In this document: positions 43,565-55,329 of the stretch, piece after piece
Position numbering within the stretch: the stretch's first letter is position 1
Layout of the letters: every line of letters starts with the position of its first letter
DNA from: Lindgomyces ingoldianus
Taxonomy: Eukaryota > Ascomycota > Dothideomycetes > Pleosporales > Lindgomycetaceae
Length of the DNA: 64,000 nucleotides
Assembly: GCF_010093535.1 (NCBI RefSeq)
Contig: NW_022985205.1
Span: 286,161-350,160 of the forward strand
Direction: 5' to 3'
Program-made: the position numbers and the translations under genes
The notes under the pieces: model-generated
The model's input: the letters and a program-made list of their open reading frames with translations, nothing else
What the model was told of the DNA's origin: nothing
The model's database searches: none

Positions 43565-45289
43565 CTATTCGTCCTCTGGGAAGGCCCCCGGCCACCTCAT
43601 ACTCCCCTCTCTCTCTACCTCTACAATGACATCCTCCACATCCCCCCTCTCCACCTCCGAGAGTAGTTCTGCCGAAGCGACGAGTGTTGCAGGTTGCTCA
43701 GTGCCGCTACTATTGGCATTCACTTCCTCGATGGATTGAGGAAGAGAGCGGTCCATTATCACAGAACCGGAATCCATGGTTGTTGAGACTCTATTCGCGT
43801 CGTTGGTACCCTCAAGGACGTCGTTCCGGAACTCATTAACCTGTGACATGACTCCCGGCGCGTTTGACCCCACTGGTGTATCTTCCCTCACTGGGACATC
43901 TGGGTAGACAACCAGATTCGAATCTAATGGCGGATGTCCACCCGGCAGTGTGTTTGGGACCTCCGGCACAGTGCACTGCACTGGCGCGCTCGAAGAAACT
44001 GGTACACTGGAAGAAGCCGGCGCATTAGACGAACTTAGCGCATTGAAAACAGTTGGAATATTGGTACCCATCGGAGCCTGAGCGCTAAAAGGAGCAATCA
44101 CTTCTACTGGAGCCCCTTTCACAGCATCTTTCGCGCTCGAATCCGGACAATTCGTATCCATATGCAGTACTTTCGCAAAGCGGCTCGCTGCCCAATCCTC
44201 CGCAAGCACACCATCTCTTTCCGCCGCCTCGACCGCCTTCTTCTGATTCTTTGTAATGGCCTCTCTCTCCATCCGATACTTCAGCTCCCTCTCATATCGT
44301 GGCCTATAGCACTCCGCTTCAGATCCATGCACATGATACTTGCAGCCCGATCCGTCGTTGGAGTCTCTATCCTCCTCAAACATCATCTCCATATCCTTTC
44401 GCCATGCCATGGCCAGGAAATTAGGTGGGAAAATGGCGGTTTGTTCCGTACGCAGGTCCGCTAGCCCAGCCTCCAGAGACCGGTCTATAACGAATCGCTT
44501 TAGCTGCTCGGAGACATCGGTGGAGGTGAATACGTGTTGGATAGTATTGTAACTGGGCATACGTCTGGGCAACAATTTTTTGCCTAGGTTGTCCATAATG
44601 AAATCCGCGAATGCAGAATCTTCGATTGTTGTCCCGAGGATGTGTGCATTGAGTAGCGGCACAACCTCCGTCCAAGAGCAGTTTCGATTTCCCCGACGCA
44701 TCCATCGGTCTCGGGGGTCGCCACAGTACCGGGGAAATGTTATCTTGCCTTTGCTCAGCCACTCCAAGTAGATCTCAAAGGACTGGGGATCGAGATCCGG
44801 AAGAATGATGTTTGGCACGTGGTCCTTGTTTTCGCAACAGCGGTTTAGGTACTTGGACAGCACTTTGGAGTCGCGAAGGAGGAAGCCCCAGATGTGGAAG
44901 CAACATTGTGTTATGAAGCGAGAACCAGGGGTATTCTTTCCAACATAGACAGCAAGAAATGGCGGCTCCTGCCGGAGGTCTTGTTCTCGTGGCTCTGGAG
45001 GCGAGGGCGAAGGGATAATTCCGATTCTTGGTGTCGACGTAGCATGTATCTCCAGCGATTCATTTTCGAGCGCTTCGGTTCTTGTCTCTTCTGGAATCGA
45101 AGAAGGTCGCTCGGGAGGGTTGGGAGCGCTTCGTGTTGGAGGTTGAAAAATATCCATAGAGACTGTCTCCAGACTTTCCCTAGAGGTATCTGCGGCTGGT
45201 TCCACAGCTGGCGATGAAATGGCTTCCTTAATCAGGGTTCGACCCTTGGACTTCGGCTTCTTTCTGCTGGAGAAGAAACGGAAAGGCAT
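43565..45289 (-). CDS. BTB/POZ-like domain protein
   Basis: A single exon of 574 residues. The start is the ATG at 45289 (MPFRFFSSRKKPKSKG); the frame is open upstream only through a TTG. After a Ser/Pro-rich N-terminal region, residues about 110-235 look like a fungal BTB fold: FLAVYVGKN, QCCFHIWGFLLRDSKVLSKY, IILPDLDPQSFEIYLEWLS, then a helical extension (VVPLLNAHILGTTIEDSAFA, FADFIMDNLGKKL). A charged helix (CYRPRYERELKYRMERE) follows. The last 180 residues are Ser/Val/Pro-rich and disordered, with a small APASSSVPVSSSAPV repeat. Fungal BTB proteins of this type are mostly uncharacterised; some bind cullin 3. The N-terminal basic patch could be a nuclear signal. Domain confidence is moderate. 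Confidence 0.72.
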   Translation of the reverse strand: MPFRFFSSRKKPKSKGRTLIKEAISSPAVEPAADTSRESLETVSMDIFQPPTRSAPNPPERPSSIPEETRTEALENESLEIHATSTPRIGIIPSPSPPEPREQDLRQEPPFLAVYVGKNTPGSRFITQCCFHIWGFLLRDSKVLSKYLNRCCENKDHVPNIILPDLDPQSFEIYLEWLSKGKITFPRYCGDPRDRWMRRGNRNCSWTEVVPLLNAHILGTTIEDSAFADFIMDNLGKKLLPRRMPSYNTIQHVFTSTDVSEQLKRFVIDRSLEAGLADLRTEQTAIFPPNFLAMAWRKDMEMMFEEDRDSNDGSGCKYHVHGSEAECYRPRYERELKYRMEREAITKNQKKAVEAAERDGVLAEDWAASRFAKVLHMDTNCPDSSAKDAVKGAPVEVIAPFSAQAPMGTNIPTVFNALSSSNAPASSSVPVSSSAPVQCTVPEVPNTLPGGHPPLDSNLVVYPDVPVREDTPVGSNAPGVMSQVNEFRNDVLEGTNDANRVSTTMDSGSVIMDRSLPQSIEEVNANSSGTEQPATLVASAELLSEVERGDVEDVIVEVEREGSMRWPGAFPEDE

Positions 45290-46812
45290 TTCGGAGGGTT
45301 CGAACAATGACGGTTACAGGAAAGTGTTGCGGGGACTGTGAGCGTAGGGTGCGATATTTGGATAAGTTTATGCGTTTCAGTAGGTTGTTGTGAGGTAGAA
45401 AGACCGATGAAGTGGAAGTGCGCGCTTCGTTTGCAGACACATAATCCGCACCCATCACACTCTCGTGACGCCGTTTCCTCCAAAACCATCATCTGCATAT
45501 TGCGTTGACGTAAAAAGCCCAGCCCTTCACAATGCAAACAAGCTCATGCAAACGACATGTATTAAAAAGTCTCGCAAACTGCTCCCCAACACCAAACACT
45601 GCACGATCCTCAAACAACCAACATCTCACTCGGTCCCGTGCTACAAACCTCTCGGCCTGCACTCCAAAACACATTCTCCGCTGCTCGCCAAACAAAATGA
45701 CCCCACGGCTCCGTCCTACCTCCCGGCCATAAGCGCCCTCAGAACCTAATATGCGGTGCACATCATCGCCAGCCCCTTCACCCCTGCGTTATCAATCCCG
45801 CATCACTCGTTTTTCCTCCCATCATAAATCGTTAACCGGCCTCCCTATCTTCGTTCATAAATCCATCATCGACCATACGACCTCGGCCCTTACGGACTCG
45901 AACTCGCTCAATCAACTGCAGCGCTTTTGAGCTATACATGTAGTGGTTAACTTGGGTTCACGTACTACAACATTCCTGGCAGTGGCCCTGGAGAGACGGA
46001 GAGATCCCTTCGTTAGATAGACGCGAGGGGTTGATACATGCAGCCATTCACGAACTTGGCATTCAAGGACTATATTATTGATGAAATATGCCTCCGGCTA
46101 CTATCCGCTCAAGGCGTTGACCCAGAAGTCTTGACTAGAAGCCTCTCCTAATCATTCAACTCAAACCCAAATCAACCGTGTAGTTGCATTCGAAAGCGGA
46201 GGTCATTCCCGCTTTCAGGTGCAGTGAATGCAAACCGGAGTTGAGCTAATGAATAAGGGAATGTTAGGAGTATGGCTAGGAGGAGAATAGGCGGGAATGG
46301 GTGTGGGAATGAGGCCAGGGATGAGTTTGGGGGGTTCGTGGTGAATAGAAAGCCTGCCCCAAATTCAGGGGTTGAGTGTGTTAAGAATGGGGGATGGCGG
46401 ATTGGTCGGATATTCATTTGGGGATGGAAGATAAACCACATCTGAAGATAAAAAACTGCAAATTTTATCGTAAACCACGCCTGGCAAACTATACTTGGTG
46501 AGGTGGTGCGGTAGTGAGATTGAGATGCCACTTCCTGTTAAGTAGCACGTGACTAGCCCATCAGGACCTTAGAAATTGTTACTCGAAGAATGAGGTTCAA
46601 GAAATGATTGAATCCGTTCCGCTAACGTATTTACATACTCACTACCACCAGGACCATCCCACCATCCCAATCCCATCTATCATAGTGTATCGAACCTTGC
46701 ACATGAAGGCGAAAGTTTCAACACGCCCTCAACCCATTGACTTACGGACTAGCTTCCGCCTGACCAATATTAGCACTGACACAACTCGGCAAGGAAGGAC
46801 TCAGTAGATGAC
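45290..46812. other. intergenic, no gene seen
   Basis: A 1.5 kb interval. It holds the promoter of the BTB-like gene at its left edge. No protein-like frame is found in the rest. Confidence 0.4.
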
Positions 46813-49539
46813 TTACGATTGACTTCCCCAGCCCCTAGACTTCGGACGCCGAGAGTCCGGAGCGCCAGCATTCTCCTTTTGCGCAGCGGTCGACGTTTTC
46901 GGTCCCACCGCTTCTTGCCGACTTGCATCATTGAGTACTACTGCAGTCTTTGCTTCATCACCCCCCTTCTTCGAGAGCACGTCTATTGCAGTCTTTGGTC
47001 TCATCTGGGCGTTCTTATCCTTTGTTTCCAACGCCGTCTTCGGTCTCAACGCCGCGTTCTTATCTTTCGGTCCTAACGCCAATGCTGTTTTTGGTCGATC
47101 TCTACGCTCCACCTCCTTCTCAGTCGCCTCATCATGTTCCTTCCTGCCCATCTTCCGCATTAGGCCCTTTAGTGTAAGGCTCTTGCGGCGGCTAGAGCGT
47201 AATTCTAGTGGTGGGGTATCATTCGATATCATCGAGAAGCCATTCGCCCGAGGACTATCTACCAAGCTATTTGTTTTCGGAGTATCAGCTGCAGATACAA
47301 CCATGCCGCTCTCTCCTACAACAGTCGCGGGGCGATCTGGAAGCGGGACTTCAGATTGCATAACCAAGTGTACCGGCTCCGTAATCAACGTCGCGCCACT
47401 CGATCTCGCGGACATGTGATCGGCACTGGAGCTCGAATTCGAATTCCTATCTCGAGCTCTATATTTCGCTAGACGTTCATGATCCATCATCAGCTGGGTT
47501 TTGGTAGCTTCTAGCTCAGTGATGGATTTCTTGAGATTCTCATTTTCGGCTTGGAGTTGGAATTGTGTGGTTTCTGCAGCTTCCTTGGTCTTCTTGATGG
47601 CACTAATCTCTGCATCTTTTGCAGAAGCGCTTTTCTGCAGTTGCTGAATTTCGTCGTTTTTGGCTGTGAGAAGGTCCCTTGATTCTTTTAGCTGGCCTTC
47701 CATTCGTTGGAAGTGCACACGGTGGACGATGCTGGGTCGAGCCGTTTCCATATCAGCGCTGATTGACTGTTCAAGTTTAAGCTGTTCACGTAGTGCATCG
47801 AGCTCTTGCTCAGCAGTAGATAACCGGGTAGTAATTTCGCGGAGCTCCTTGTCCGCGGCATCGAGATTGGAGTATAGTCGAAGGTTGTCCTGTTGGGCGG
47901 CATTAAACATGGCCTCTAGCTCCTTTCGATCTTGTTCGTCGATGGTAGGTAATCTGGTTGGGGAGCTCTTTTGGCTGCTCCTCTTAAGCTCATCCTCAAA
48001 TCGGTTCGCAGTCTCTTGGAGTTCGGCTCGGGTTTGCGCATGATGCCGCCGTTCCTCATTCAAAGCACGTTCTGCTTCCAAGGTTGCATCCCAAGCCCTG
48101 CGTAATTCTGCTTGGGCATGTGCCAAAGTTTCCGAAGCCTTCTCTGCTCCCGCTAGACAATCTCTAAGTCTAGCAATCTCGGCATCTTTCTCTTCGCTCG
48201 GGCGCTCAATCTCTTCAGAGCTTCGCCCATTTACCTTAAGAAGCTTGACTCGGAGCGCTGCTTGGTGTTGGCCTTCACTCTTGGATCGATTGTGGATAGC
48301 TTGTTTCTCGTGACTTTCGAATATTGCAACCCGGTCTTTAAGACTCCGGATTTGCGCATCCTTGAGCTCTAAAGTAGCCTTGTGTTGCCTCTTGATCTCA
48401 TCCACTTTCACGTCCTTCTCCTTAATATATGACTCCTTTTGTTCGATCGATTTTCGCAGCGCGAACAGCTCAATGTCTTTGCGATAGATAACAGACTGTT
48501 GGTCACGCCCAATATTGGCCTTCATCGTCTTCATCTCATCTCGCAAGCTAGTGTACTCAGCAAAAGTCTCCGTAAGAGTCTCCCGCGCATTCCGTAGATC
48601 CACTTGAGTTCGCTTGAGGTCGGTTTCCTTGTTCTTTTCCGCTGTTTTCACCTCAATCAAGGTGTTCTGGAGGTGCATAATCTCTTTGTCCTTAGGATCT
48701 GCAGTGGCGAAGGTGCGCGCTGCTACACTTCCCTGTGCGTTATTTGCTTTGTTGCCTGGGCAGACTGCGATATCCGACTCGGCAACAGTGGAATGAGTGG
48801 AAGAGAGTAGTGTTTTAACCGCTAAAGTTGAAGGCGCATCAGGGTCTCTGCCTTCAATCGTACTGTGCGTGATTGTCCGCCACGCCTCGAACGACGTCAT
48901 AACCAAAGCCGCCACTAATATGTCCTGCACCGAAATCCTCTGACCGGCGACTGTAACAAGAGCTAGCACATGCAACGCATTTACAACCTGAGTCCGCCGC
49001 TTCGCCGCCCAAGAGTCCGGATTGTTTTGAATGAAGAGAAGGAATGCACCTGGGAGTGCGGTTGTGATGGAGACGAGGACAAAGCGATGGAGTGGATATT
49101 GAGTTTCCCAGCGGCTTTTCAGAATCCGTGAAAGGTCTGCGCCCAGATCATTGAAGGTAGGTGCCATCTGGCCTGAGGTAGTAGCTAGGAGGGACCGGAT
49201 GTTTTGGATGTTTTTGCGGGTGCCTTCGACCCAATGGAGAAGGAAGGTTGACGCTGGCTTGTCTTTCCACCTTGAGACTGGCAGGTGAAGCCGGATATCC
49301 AGTGGAGAACCGGCATACACAGATAGATCACTCGTTATTCCAACCGCGGGGGAGTAAGAGGGCACAGGTGCGTCGTTGCAGAGTCCCACTTTCTTCGCAA
49401 TCGTCTCCGCTCCAGGTGCTGCGCAAGCTTTTCCGGCCAAAAGTAGGTATGTCCCGGGCAGCGCAATGATTAATCCGGCAGCTAGAGACATCGGATGACT
49501 CTGTGCATAGTCTCGGACAGAGTCAAGAACACCTGCCAT
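46813..49539 (-). CDS. membrane-anchored long coiled-coil protein
   Basis: A single-exon reading frame. The ATG at 49539 (MAGVLDSVRDYAQSHPMSL) gives 908 residues; the upstream 26 codons start at a non-ATG. The N-terminal part has three hydrophobic segments: SLAAGLIIALPGTYLLLAG, VLVSITTALPGAFLLFI, and the region LHVLALVTVAGQ to ILVAALVMTSFEAW. Residues about 290-730 are a long heptad-rich coiled coil (many KE, QL and EL pairs). The C-terminus is basic and repetitive, with a repeated KTAL...KDKNA...RPKTA unit. I know no named family; the layout suggests a membrane-tethered scaffold or tether. The stop overlaps a GTAAGT donor at 46816; splicing to a CAG about 65 nt on would add a short end (RKLVRKSMG). 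Either 3' end is possible. Confidence 0.75.
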   Translation of the reverse strand: MAGVLDSVRDYAQSHPMSLAAGLIIALPGTYLLLAGKACAAPGAETIAKKVGLCNDAPVPSYSPAVGITSDLSVYAGSPLDIRLHLPVSRWKDKPASTFLLHWVEGTRKNIQNIRSLLATTSGQMAPTFNDLGADLSRILKSRWETQYPLHRFVLVSITTALPGAFLLFIQNNPDSWAAKRRTQVVNALHVLALVTVAGQRISVQDILVAALVMTSFEAWRTITHSTIEGRDPDAPSTLAVKTLLSSTHSTVAESDIAVCPGNKANNAQGSVAARTFATADPKDKEIMHLQNTLIEVKTAEKNKETDLKRTQVDLRNARETLTETFAEYTSLRDEMKTMKANIGRDQQSVIYRKDIELFALRKSIEQKESYIKEKDVKVDEIKRQHKATLELKDAQIRSLKDRVAIFESHEKQAIHNRSKSEGQHQAALRVKLLKVNGRSSEEIERPSEEKDAEIARLRDCLAGAEKASETLAHAQAELRRAWDATLEAERALNEERRHHAQTRAELQETANRFEDELKRSSQKSSPTRLPTIDEQDRKELEAMFNAAQQDNLRLYSNLDAADKELREITTRLSTAEQELDALREQLKLEQSISADMETARPSIVHRVHFQRMEGQLKESRDLLTAKNDEIQQLQKSASAKDAEISAIKKTKEAAETTQFQLQAENENLKKSITELEATKTQLMMDHERLAKYRARDRNSNSSSSADHMSARSSGATLITEPVHLVMQSEVPLPDRPATVVGESGMVVSAADTPKTNSLVDSPRANGFSMISNDTPPLELRSSRRKSLTLKGLMRKMGRKEHDEATEKEVERRDRPKTALALGPKDKNAALRPKTALETKDKNAQMRPKTAIDVLSKKGGDEAKTAVVLNDASRQEAVGPKTSTAAQKENAGAPDSRRPKSRGWGSQS

Positions 49540-50014
49540 GGTCGCAGTTTCCCAGAATAGTACTTCCGATGATAATTGGCTGTGAGCAGGAATTGACCAG
49601 TCGAGGCTAAGGAACAAAGAAATGGTAGATGGCCTGAAACCCCCTTTTGTGGACGTTATTGGCCGTGGCTTTCATGTAGTTAGATGCAGTGCGCGTGGTC
49701 CCCAGAAGGTTGTGATAACCGTTTCCATTAGAGGCCAGCTAGACTTTGATACATGTTTAAGTCAGGATATACAAGGCGACAGTAGGATAACCCAAATGAG
49801 ACATGCCCAACCTAACGCCCGAGGAAGTGCAAGATGGGAATTTGGGTCGAGAAAGGTTCAACAAGAAGAGGGCAGATTAATCGTCATAAGTGACGTGTCG
49901 AGAAGTATGGCCTAGGAACGCCAGGATTAAATGCACAGGTAGGGGGATGGTTGAAAAGGAAAAGGAAAAAAAAGGAGTCAGCATTGACCCAAACCCTTGG
50001 GCGAGCAGGATTGA
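49540..50014. other. intergenic, no gene seen
   Basis: A 475 bp interval that carries the promoter of the coiled-coil gene and the 3' flank of the vacuolar protease. A short A-rich run lies near 49958-49974. Confidence 0.4.
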
Positions 50015-52956
50015 TTATACCTTGAAACGTTTCGATCCTTCGACCAAGCCATCTCCAAGTTTCGTCGCGATTGACCACACAGGCATATAATGCAGCACTT
50101 CATCGTATGCCGGAATCGCGCCCGTATTCGCATCTGACCACAGACAGACGACTCTTCCAGAAAGTGTCGAGTTCGCGTCGCCATCCCATTTGACGCTAAT
50201 GTTCCAGGGCTGAGACCAGTTGCGATGCCAAAGGCGCAGTTCGCGGGAGCCGGTGTCACCAGTTGCATTGAAGCGGGGGTCTGAAACACCACCTTCGACC
50301 ACTAAATCCACGATTGGCGAGTCGAAAAAGACACGACACGCGCGTGTGTTCAGCCCAACAACGCGAATTGTCGCCTCATTGGGATTCTTGCCCTTGACAA
50401 TAGAATAATCGAGCCAGGTATCATGATAAGTCTTGTTACTGAATGGTGCATCCTGTCGCGGCACTACCTGAGCCGGCAGCCCATTCCACGCGCATTTCTT
50501 TAATTCCTTGCGAGTCGCAATGTCTGGTGTCGTGCAGTTCATGGGTTGTCCCTGCGCGCTGGGGATTTCCCTGACAATACTCTGCACATACTCATCGAGC
50601 CCAGTCAAAGAAACCGTATTTACCCCGCTGTCGCAGTCGACCTGCTGCACGAAGTAGACCTTGAGGCGATGATCCCTGGAGAATGGGAAGGCGACGAGGT
50701 TGTAGATGAGCGTTCCGACACATACGAGAAACAAGAAAGTTGGGATGTGGTAAGTGAAACGGTGGATGAAGGGTCCGTTTGGTGCAACGAGGAGTGTGGC
50801 GAGAGCGGCGAAGCCAATATAGATGAAGAGCGTGGAGCTTCCATCTGCAGGAGTCTGGTACAACGCCGACGTCATAAGTAAAGACACCTGTCCTACTAGG
50901 ATGATGACGAAGGGAATCAAGAGGAGGAACTGTATGATCCAAAGCCAGCTTGGCAGCTTACCGCTCCACTCTTGCTCTCCTGGGAACGGCTTCCCCAGAT
51001 CCAGCAGACCACGTCGTTCCTCATGATCAGTGCCCTCACTGGTCGACTGCCGCCTGCTACCGTATCTTGCGAAGCTCTGACGATCGCCACGGAGGAGAGA
51101 GGTAGTCTCGGTGGCATCATCATCTAGAATTGGGCGGTCCTCGGACCGAGCGCCACCAGTCGTGCCTGTTAAGGGCCTACTACCGACGGATTCCGAATTG
51201 CGGCGAGTGTTGCCATCGCTGTCAAAACGTCCTACGTACGTGGTCTTACTCGGGACGAAGAAGAGCTCGATGTAAGAGATTAGAAGTGCGAAGAAGATTC
51301 CCGCAAAGTAAAACATGATAAAATATCCGCCCGCAACCTGATAATTCTGCGCCATGATAGTGACCAAGATGAGTAGCGCAAATGCTCCGATGAACAGCCA
51401 GATCAGGCTGTACATCCGTTGCAGGGCGGATGGTCGCATAACACTCGCCCCTCGTAGAAAGAACCAAGCAAAGACAACCCACGCGGAGAGCATCATGCTA
51501 TGTCGAAGTTAGGAGCGAGCAGTAGGGGCGATAGCGAAACATACCTCCATACGGAAAACGGGCTGCTGTAGACGACATATGGATTGACTCTGGCAACCAG
51601 ATATGCCAAAGCAACGACGACCGCAGTAGCCACGACGAAGACAATTGGAAAGCGGAAGAAACCACGCCATCCATTGAGCTCAATGGCCTGGTCATCATCG
51701 GAAGAGTGAATATACTTTTTCCTAGCGAACAGATAGTTCTTATCGGCTTTGGACAGAGCCACAGTGAGCAGTATCAAGGTTACGGGAGCAACGACGAGGA
51801 GCGTAACGGAGAACGCAAACATCGTATGAAGACGGAAAATAACGAAAGCCTTGCCGAAGAGGTCAAACCACACTGCATCGGTCCCAGATCCCGCATCGAC
51901 TTTCCCATCATCGCGCGGCTTCCCACTGCCACTAAAAGTAGAGCTCATATCGGATGCAAGCCCAGATACAGTTGCTATGGAAGCAGATAACATGTGCCAG
52001 AGCGAGTTCATCGACGTCTCGCGGGCGGAATCCTGGAAGGTGTGATATCGCGCTCGAGGTTCCATGAAAGCCACATCAAGTCCGCGTAACCCTAGCTCTC
52101 CGTTGAATACAACATAATCGGTCTCACTTCGGATGAGTTTTTTCTTGAATCCGTCGCTGCTTATAACTGTTCCGAAGGGGTGACTCGACTTTTGATAGAA
52201 TCTCGTGACTTCAGTATCGGTGCTTCGAAAAAGAGTTGCTCGTCCACCAGCTCCAGCCCCTTCGAGATTAAGAAAGGTATGCGGAACTTGGGAGATTGGA
52301 TGTCTCATGAATGCTTTTGCACCGTTTAAGAAATCTTCCTCCCCATTGTTCATTAGGAGGACGACCGTTCTCTTGGGCCAGTTGTGTGAGTCTGTGAAGT
52401 AGGAAAGAAGTTGGAGTACAGACACAACTCCAACCCCATCATCTGTAGCGCCGAAGCCTGTGCTCACGGAGTCGTAGTGTGCATTAACAAGGACTCCCCC
52501 ATTGTTTATCGTCCTGGGAGAGTTTAGGGGTAGTTGAGAACTGGGCCAAGATGATTCTTTGTCTTCTGATCCTCGGATAGCAACGATCAAGTTAGTACCC
52601 TCGAAGTAGACAGTGGTACTGGACGAGGAAAAGGTGACGTTGGAAACATTGTCGTCGATGATGTAGACACGGTCGCTGCCAAGGTTTTTAGAAGCTACAA
52701 TGTCCTGGACGCGCGATAAGAGGTATTTCCGGACATCATCATTGGCGTGGCTGTTGTATGGATGGTAGCGTTGTGTTATGGTTTCCAGATCCAGCCATCC
52801 TTGGGTCAGGTTTATTCCTGCTGGGGTGGACGCGGGATAGTGAGGCACGGAAAGGTGAACCACGAGCAGGGCAGCAAAGAGAGCAATGTAGGTAACGCAC
52901 GTTACAACAATGACGGGAAGCGGCATAAAAGCCAAGGGATTGCTGAGACGAGCCAT
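50015..52956 (-). CDS. vacuolar membrane protease, M28 family (Pff1 type)
   Basis: Exons 51547 or lower to 52956 and 50015-51497: the splice pair is GTATGT (ending the first exon at 51545) and TAG (second exon from 51497), in phase 2, total 964 residues. The protein begins with a short cytosolic end and a first membrane helix (VIVVTCVTYIALFAALLVVHL). The lumenal peptidase domain follows, with metal ligands in NAHYDSV (His160, Asp162), GATDDGVG (Asp172/173), NNGEEDFL (catalytic Glu206/207) and LNLEGAG (Glu232), and a His in RARYHTFQD. The C-terminal half has about eight more hydrophobic helices, with Ser-rich loops between. The order and length match fungal Pff1-type proteases of the vacuole membrane. 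This is a housekeeping gene and the best-supported hydrolase in the window. The intron is short, about 48 nt. Confidence 0.95.
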
Positions 52957-53329
52957 ATGCAGCTCACGATGCGTTTATCTAGACATGAAGAAACGACAAG
53001 GAGTGGCTTTTGTACTGCATCCGGGACGGATGATGGTTGGAGGCAGAAGCTTTGGAGGCTGCGGGGAAGACGAATGATGTCGAGAAGCAGCAAAGCTACT
53101 AAGCAATTACTAAGCATTATTTCCCATCCATCGCCACAATTCACTCATTCATCTTCTATCGTCTATCGTCTGTAATTAATTTACTCGTTCTAACTTCGAT
53201 CACAGTCCATAACAATTTGTGATGGCATTCTCGAACATGTTTTGTCCGACCAACAACGATCGATGACTCAGGATGCCATAAACAGCCATTGTGAGGGATC
53301 CACGCGCCTTCGAAGGCAACGCCGTGCCC
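52957..53329. promoter_or_regulatory. divergent promoter, protease and methyltransferase-like gene
   Basis: A 373 bp interval between divergent starts at 52956 (minus) and 53330 (plus). No other gene fits. It is AT-richer than the flanking genes. Confidence 0.35.
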
Positions 53330-53941
53330 ATGGCCCCAGCCCTCGATGAAGCCGATCCAGAGCTTCAAGCCCAGTCTTGTGCTTCGGAAGACGTGCTCAG
53401 CTTCCAGTCCCTGCTCCCAATGCCCGTCCTCACCTCCTCTGCCACCGTCCACTCCGGCTGCTGTCTCGCGCTCAGTGCACCGTTCCTCTCGCACATCCAC
53501 TCTCTCCTTCCGCCGCCTCCGGACCTCATTCTATCTATAGGTAGTGGATTTGGTCTGCTCGAAGCGCTCCTCCTCGCCGCCGATCCACCTCCCAGCCTCG
53601 TGGGCATTGAAGTCCAGCCGAGCCCAAATCGCTATCTCGCTCGAGACCACCACCGAGAAGTCTATGGAACACGGGGTATACATGAGCTTGCATCCGAGGC
53701 TTCTGCATGGATGTTCATATATCCAAGGAGAGTAGGTCTAGTGGAGGAATACCTGGAGAAATTTGGGAATGGTGTCGTTAAGATAGTGATCTGGATTGGC
53801 CCGAGGGCTGATTGGGAGGACTACAAAGGTTGCTTTGCCGGTGCATGGGAGCTGCATGTCAAATGTGCCGACCAGATTGGTGGGAGGGCTTGGGAAGTAG
53901 TTGCGGTTGCTACCAAATCCAGGCATAGGAGCAAGTCCTAG
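53330..53941 (+). CDS. hypothetical protein with SAM-binding-like glycine motif
   Basis: A single exon of 203 residues starting at ATG 53330 (MAPALDEADPELQ). The frame is open a little upstream but only through a GTG, with a TAA just before. A hydrophobic strand and glycine-rich loop (DLILSIGSGFGLLEALLLA), followed about 10 residues later by an acidic strand end (LVGIEVQPSPNRYL), resemble motif I and motif II of Rossmann-like methyltransferases. The C-terminal half has VGLVEEYLEKFGNG, VVKIVIWIGPRADWEDY and WELHVKCADQIGG. The family is common in fungi as an unnamed hypothetical. The catalytic role is inferred from the glycine motif alone. It is divergent from the vacuolar protease. Confidence 0.7.
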   Translation: MAPALDEADPELQAQSCASEDVLSFQSLLPMPVLTSSATVHSGCCLALSAPFLSHIHSLLPPPPDLILSIGSGFGLLEALLLAADPPPSLVGIEVQPSPNRYLARDHHREVYGTRGIHELASEASAWMFIYPRRVGLVEEYLEKFGNGVVKIVIWIGPRADWEDYKGCFAGAWELHVKCADQIGGRAWEVVAVATKSRHRSKS

Positions 53942-55329
53942 AGCCGTGCCACCGCCTGCCTAGCTTGGCAATGCAACGTCTTGCACATGGTACTAATGTA
54001 TGCTTCATTGCGCACGGCTTTCGTGCCCCCAATAAAGTGGCTCGTCCTCAATGACAAAGTTCTAACATCAATAAACCTCCCCCTACCTTCCTCTCCCCTC
54101 AAAATGGTGTCTCTATCAGTCTCAATGAACAATCACTTCCTCACATGGAGGACATCGAATGGGTCCCTCAATTCCCGCTTGGCCCAGTCACCTGACAAAG
54201 GCCAATGCGCCAAGCATTCATCGCACGTCACACATCCTACACTGAAACATAGCCCACCAATCACATCCAATGCGCAGATATGATAGCCTCAATATCTGCT
54301 TTTGGCATTGTTACTTCAACTCTACATTGACGCTTCGGTATGGCAGCAGCGGGCTTTGTCCTCTATCAACTGTACCACGTTGAGAACCCATAACTATCTC
54401 GCAGCAGCTTGGGACCATATCTGCATCATTCCAAAACATATCTTTCGGTACAGTGAAGGGTCCATGACTCCCAATAATACCGCCTGAAAATTAACTAACC
54501 GGCACGGGCAGGTAGCTGCCTGCTACAGCTATTATTCTAGAAGAGATTACTGTGGGGACGTGCCAGCCAAACCGCTCTGATAAAAGTCGTCAAATACAAC
54601 AAGAGCCCAAATCCTCAGCATTGCAGTTCGGGGGCTCTGCTAAAATGGAATTGACATCGTCAGATGGGTGCTAGAAGGGGCTTCTGTGCTTCGCGTGGAG
54701 ACTCATTGGTTTCTTAATTGCTGTTATGCTCCTTTGCCTCAATTATTTCACTTACTTCGCTAATCGAAAGGTCCTCTCACTTCTAACCCTAACCCCCTGC
54801 AGCCACTCGGGTCTAGAATTCGAGATCGTAAGTGACAAGTCTATGATTTTCATTTTGCGATTTGGTTGGGCTTAGCGTCCCTCTTCTAGCCTTAGATGCA
54901 GATGACGAGCTCGCTCGGTTTCATTTCTTCCACTTATTTTTAACATATCGTCTAGCTTAGTCTTCACTGTTGAATCAGCTTCAACTCCCTGAACCTCATG
55001 TCAATGAGGCTTAGCTTCGCGCTTAGCCATCATAGTCTAGGCTTAGAAAAGGAATGTCATGTTACTTGGTACTGGTTTTTTGTGTTTTGTTGATAGCTTT
55101 CTTGTTCGGTCAATGCAAAAAGTCCACTTGCTACTACCAATTAATTCTCAAAGCCATAGGCCAGAACTCAAATCCAAAGAAGATATCCAGAACAAAATGC
55201 CAGAACAGAAAGAAAAAACAAAAATAGGGAAGTTGTCGCCGTCACCGCTCTCGTTCACAAACTCCTCAGTCATTCCCGCCTTCGCCTCCTCCTCCTCCAG
55301 AACTCTCTGCAGCACCGCTAGTCGCGCGG
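53942..55329. other. intergenic, no gene seen
   Basis: About 1.4 kb at the 3' ends of two convergent genes. Short frames only; none is recognisable. Confidence 0.4.
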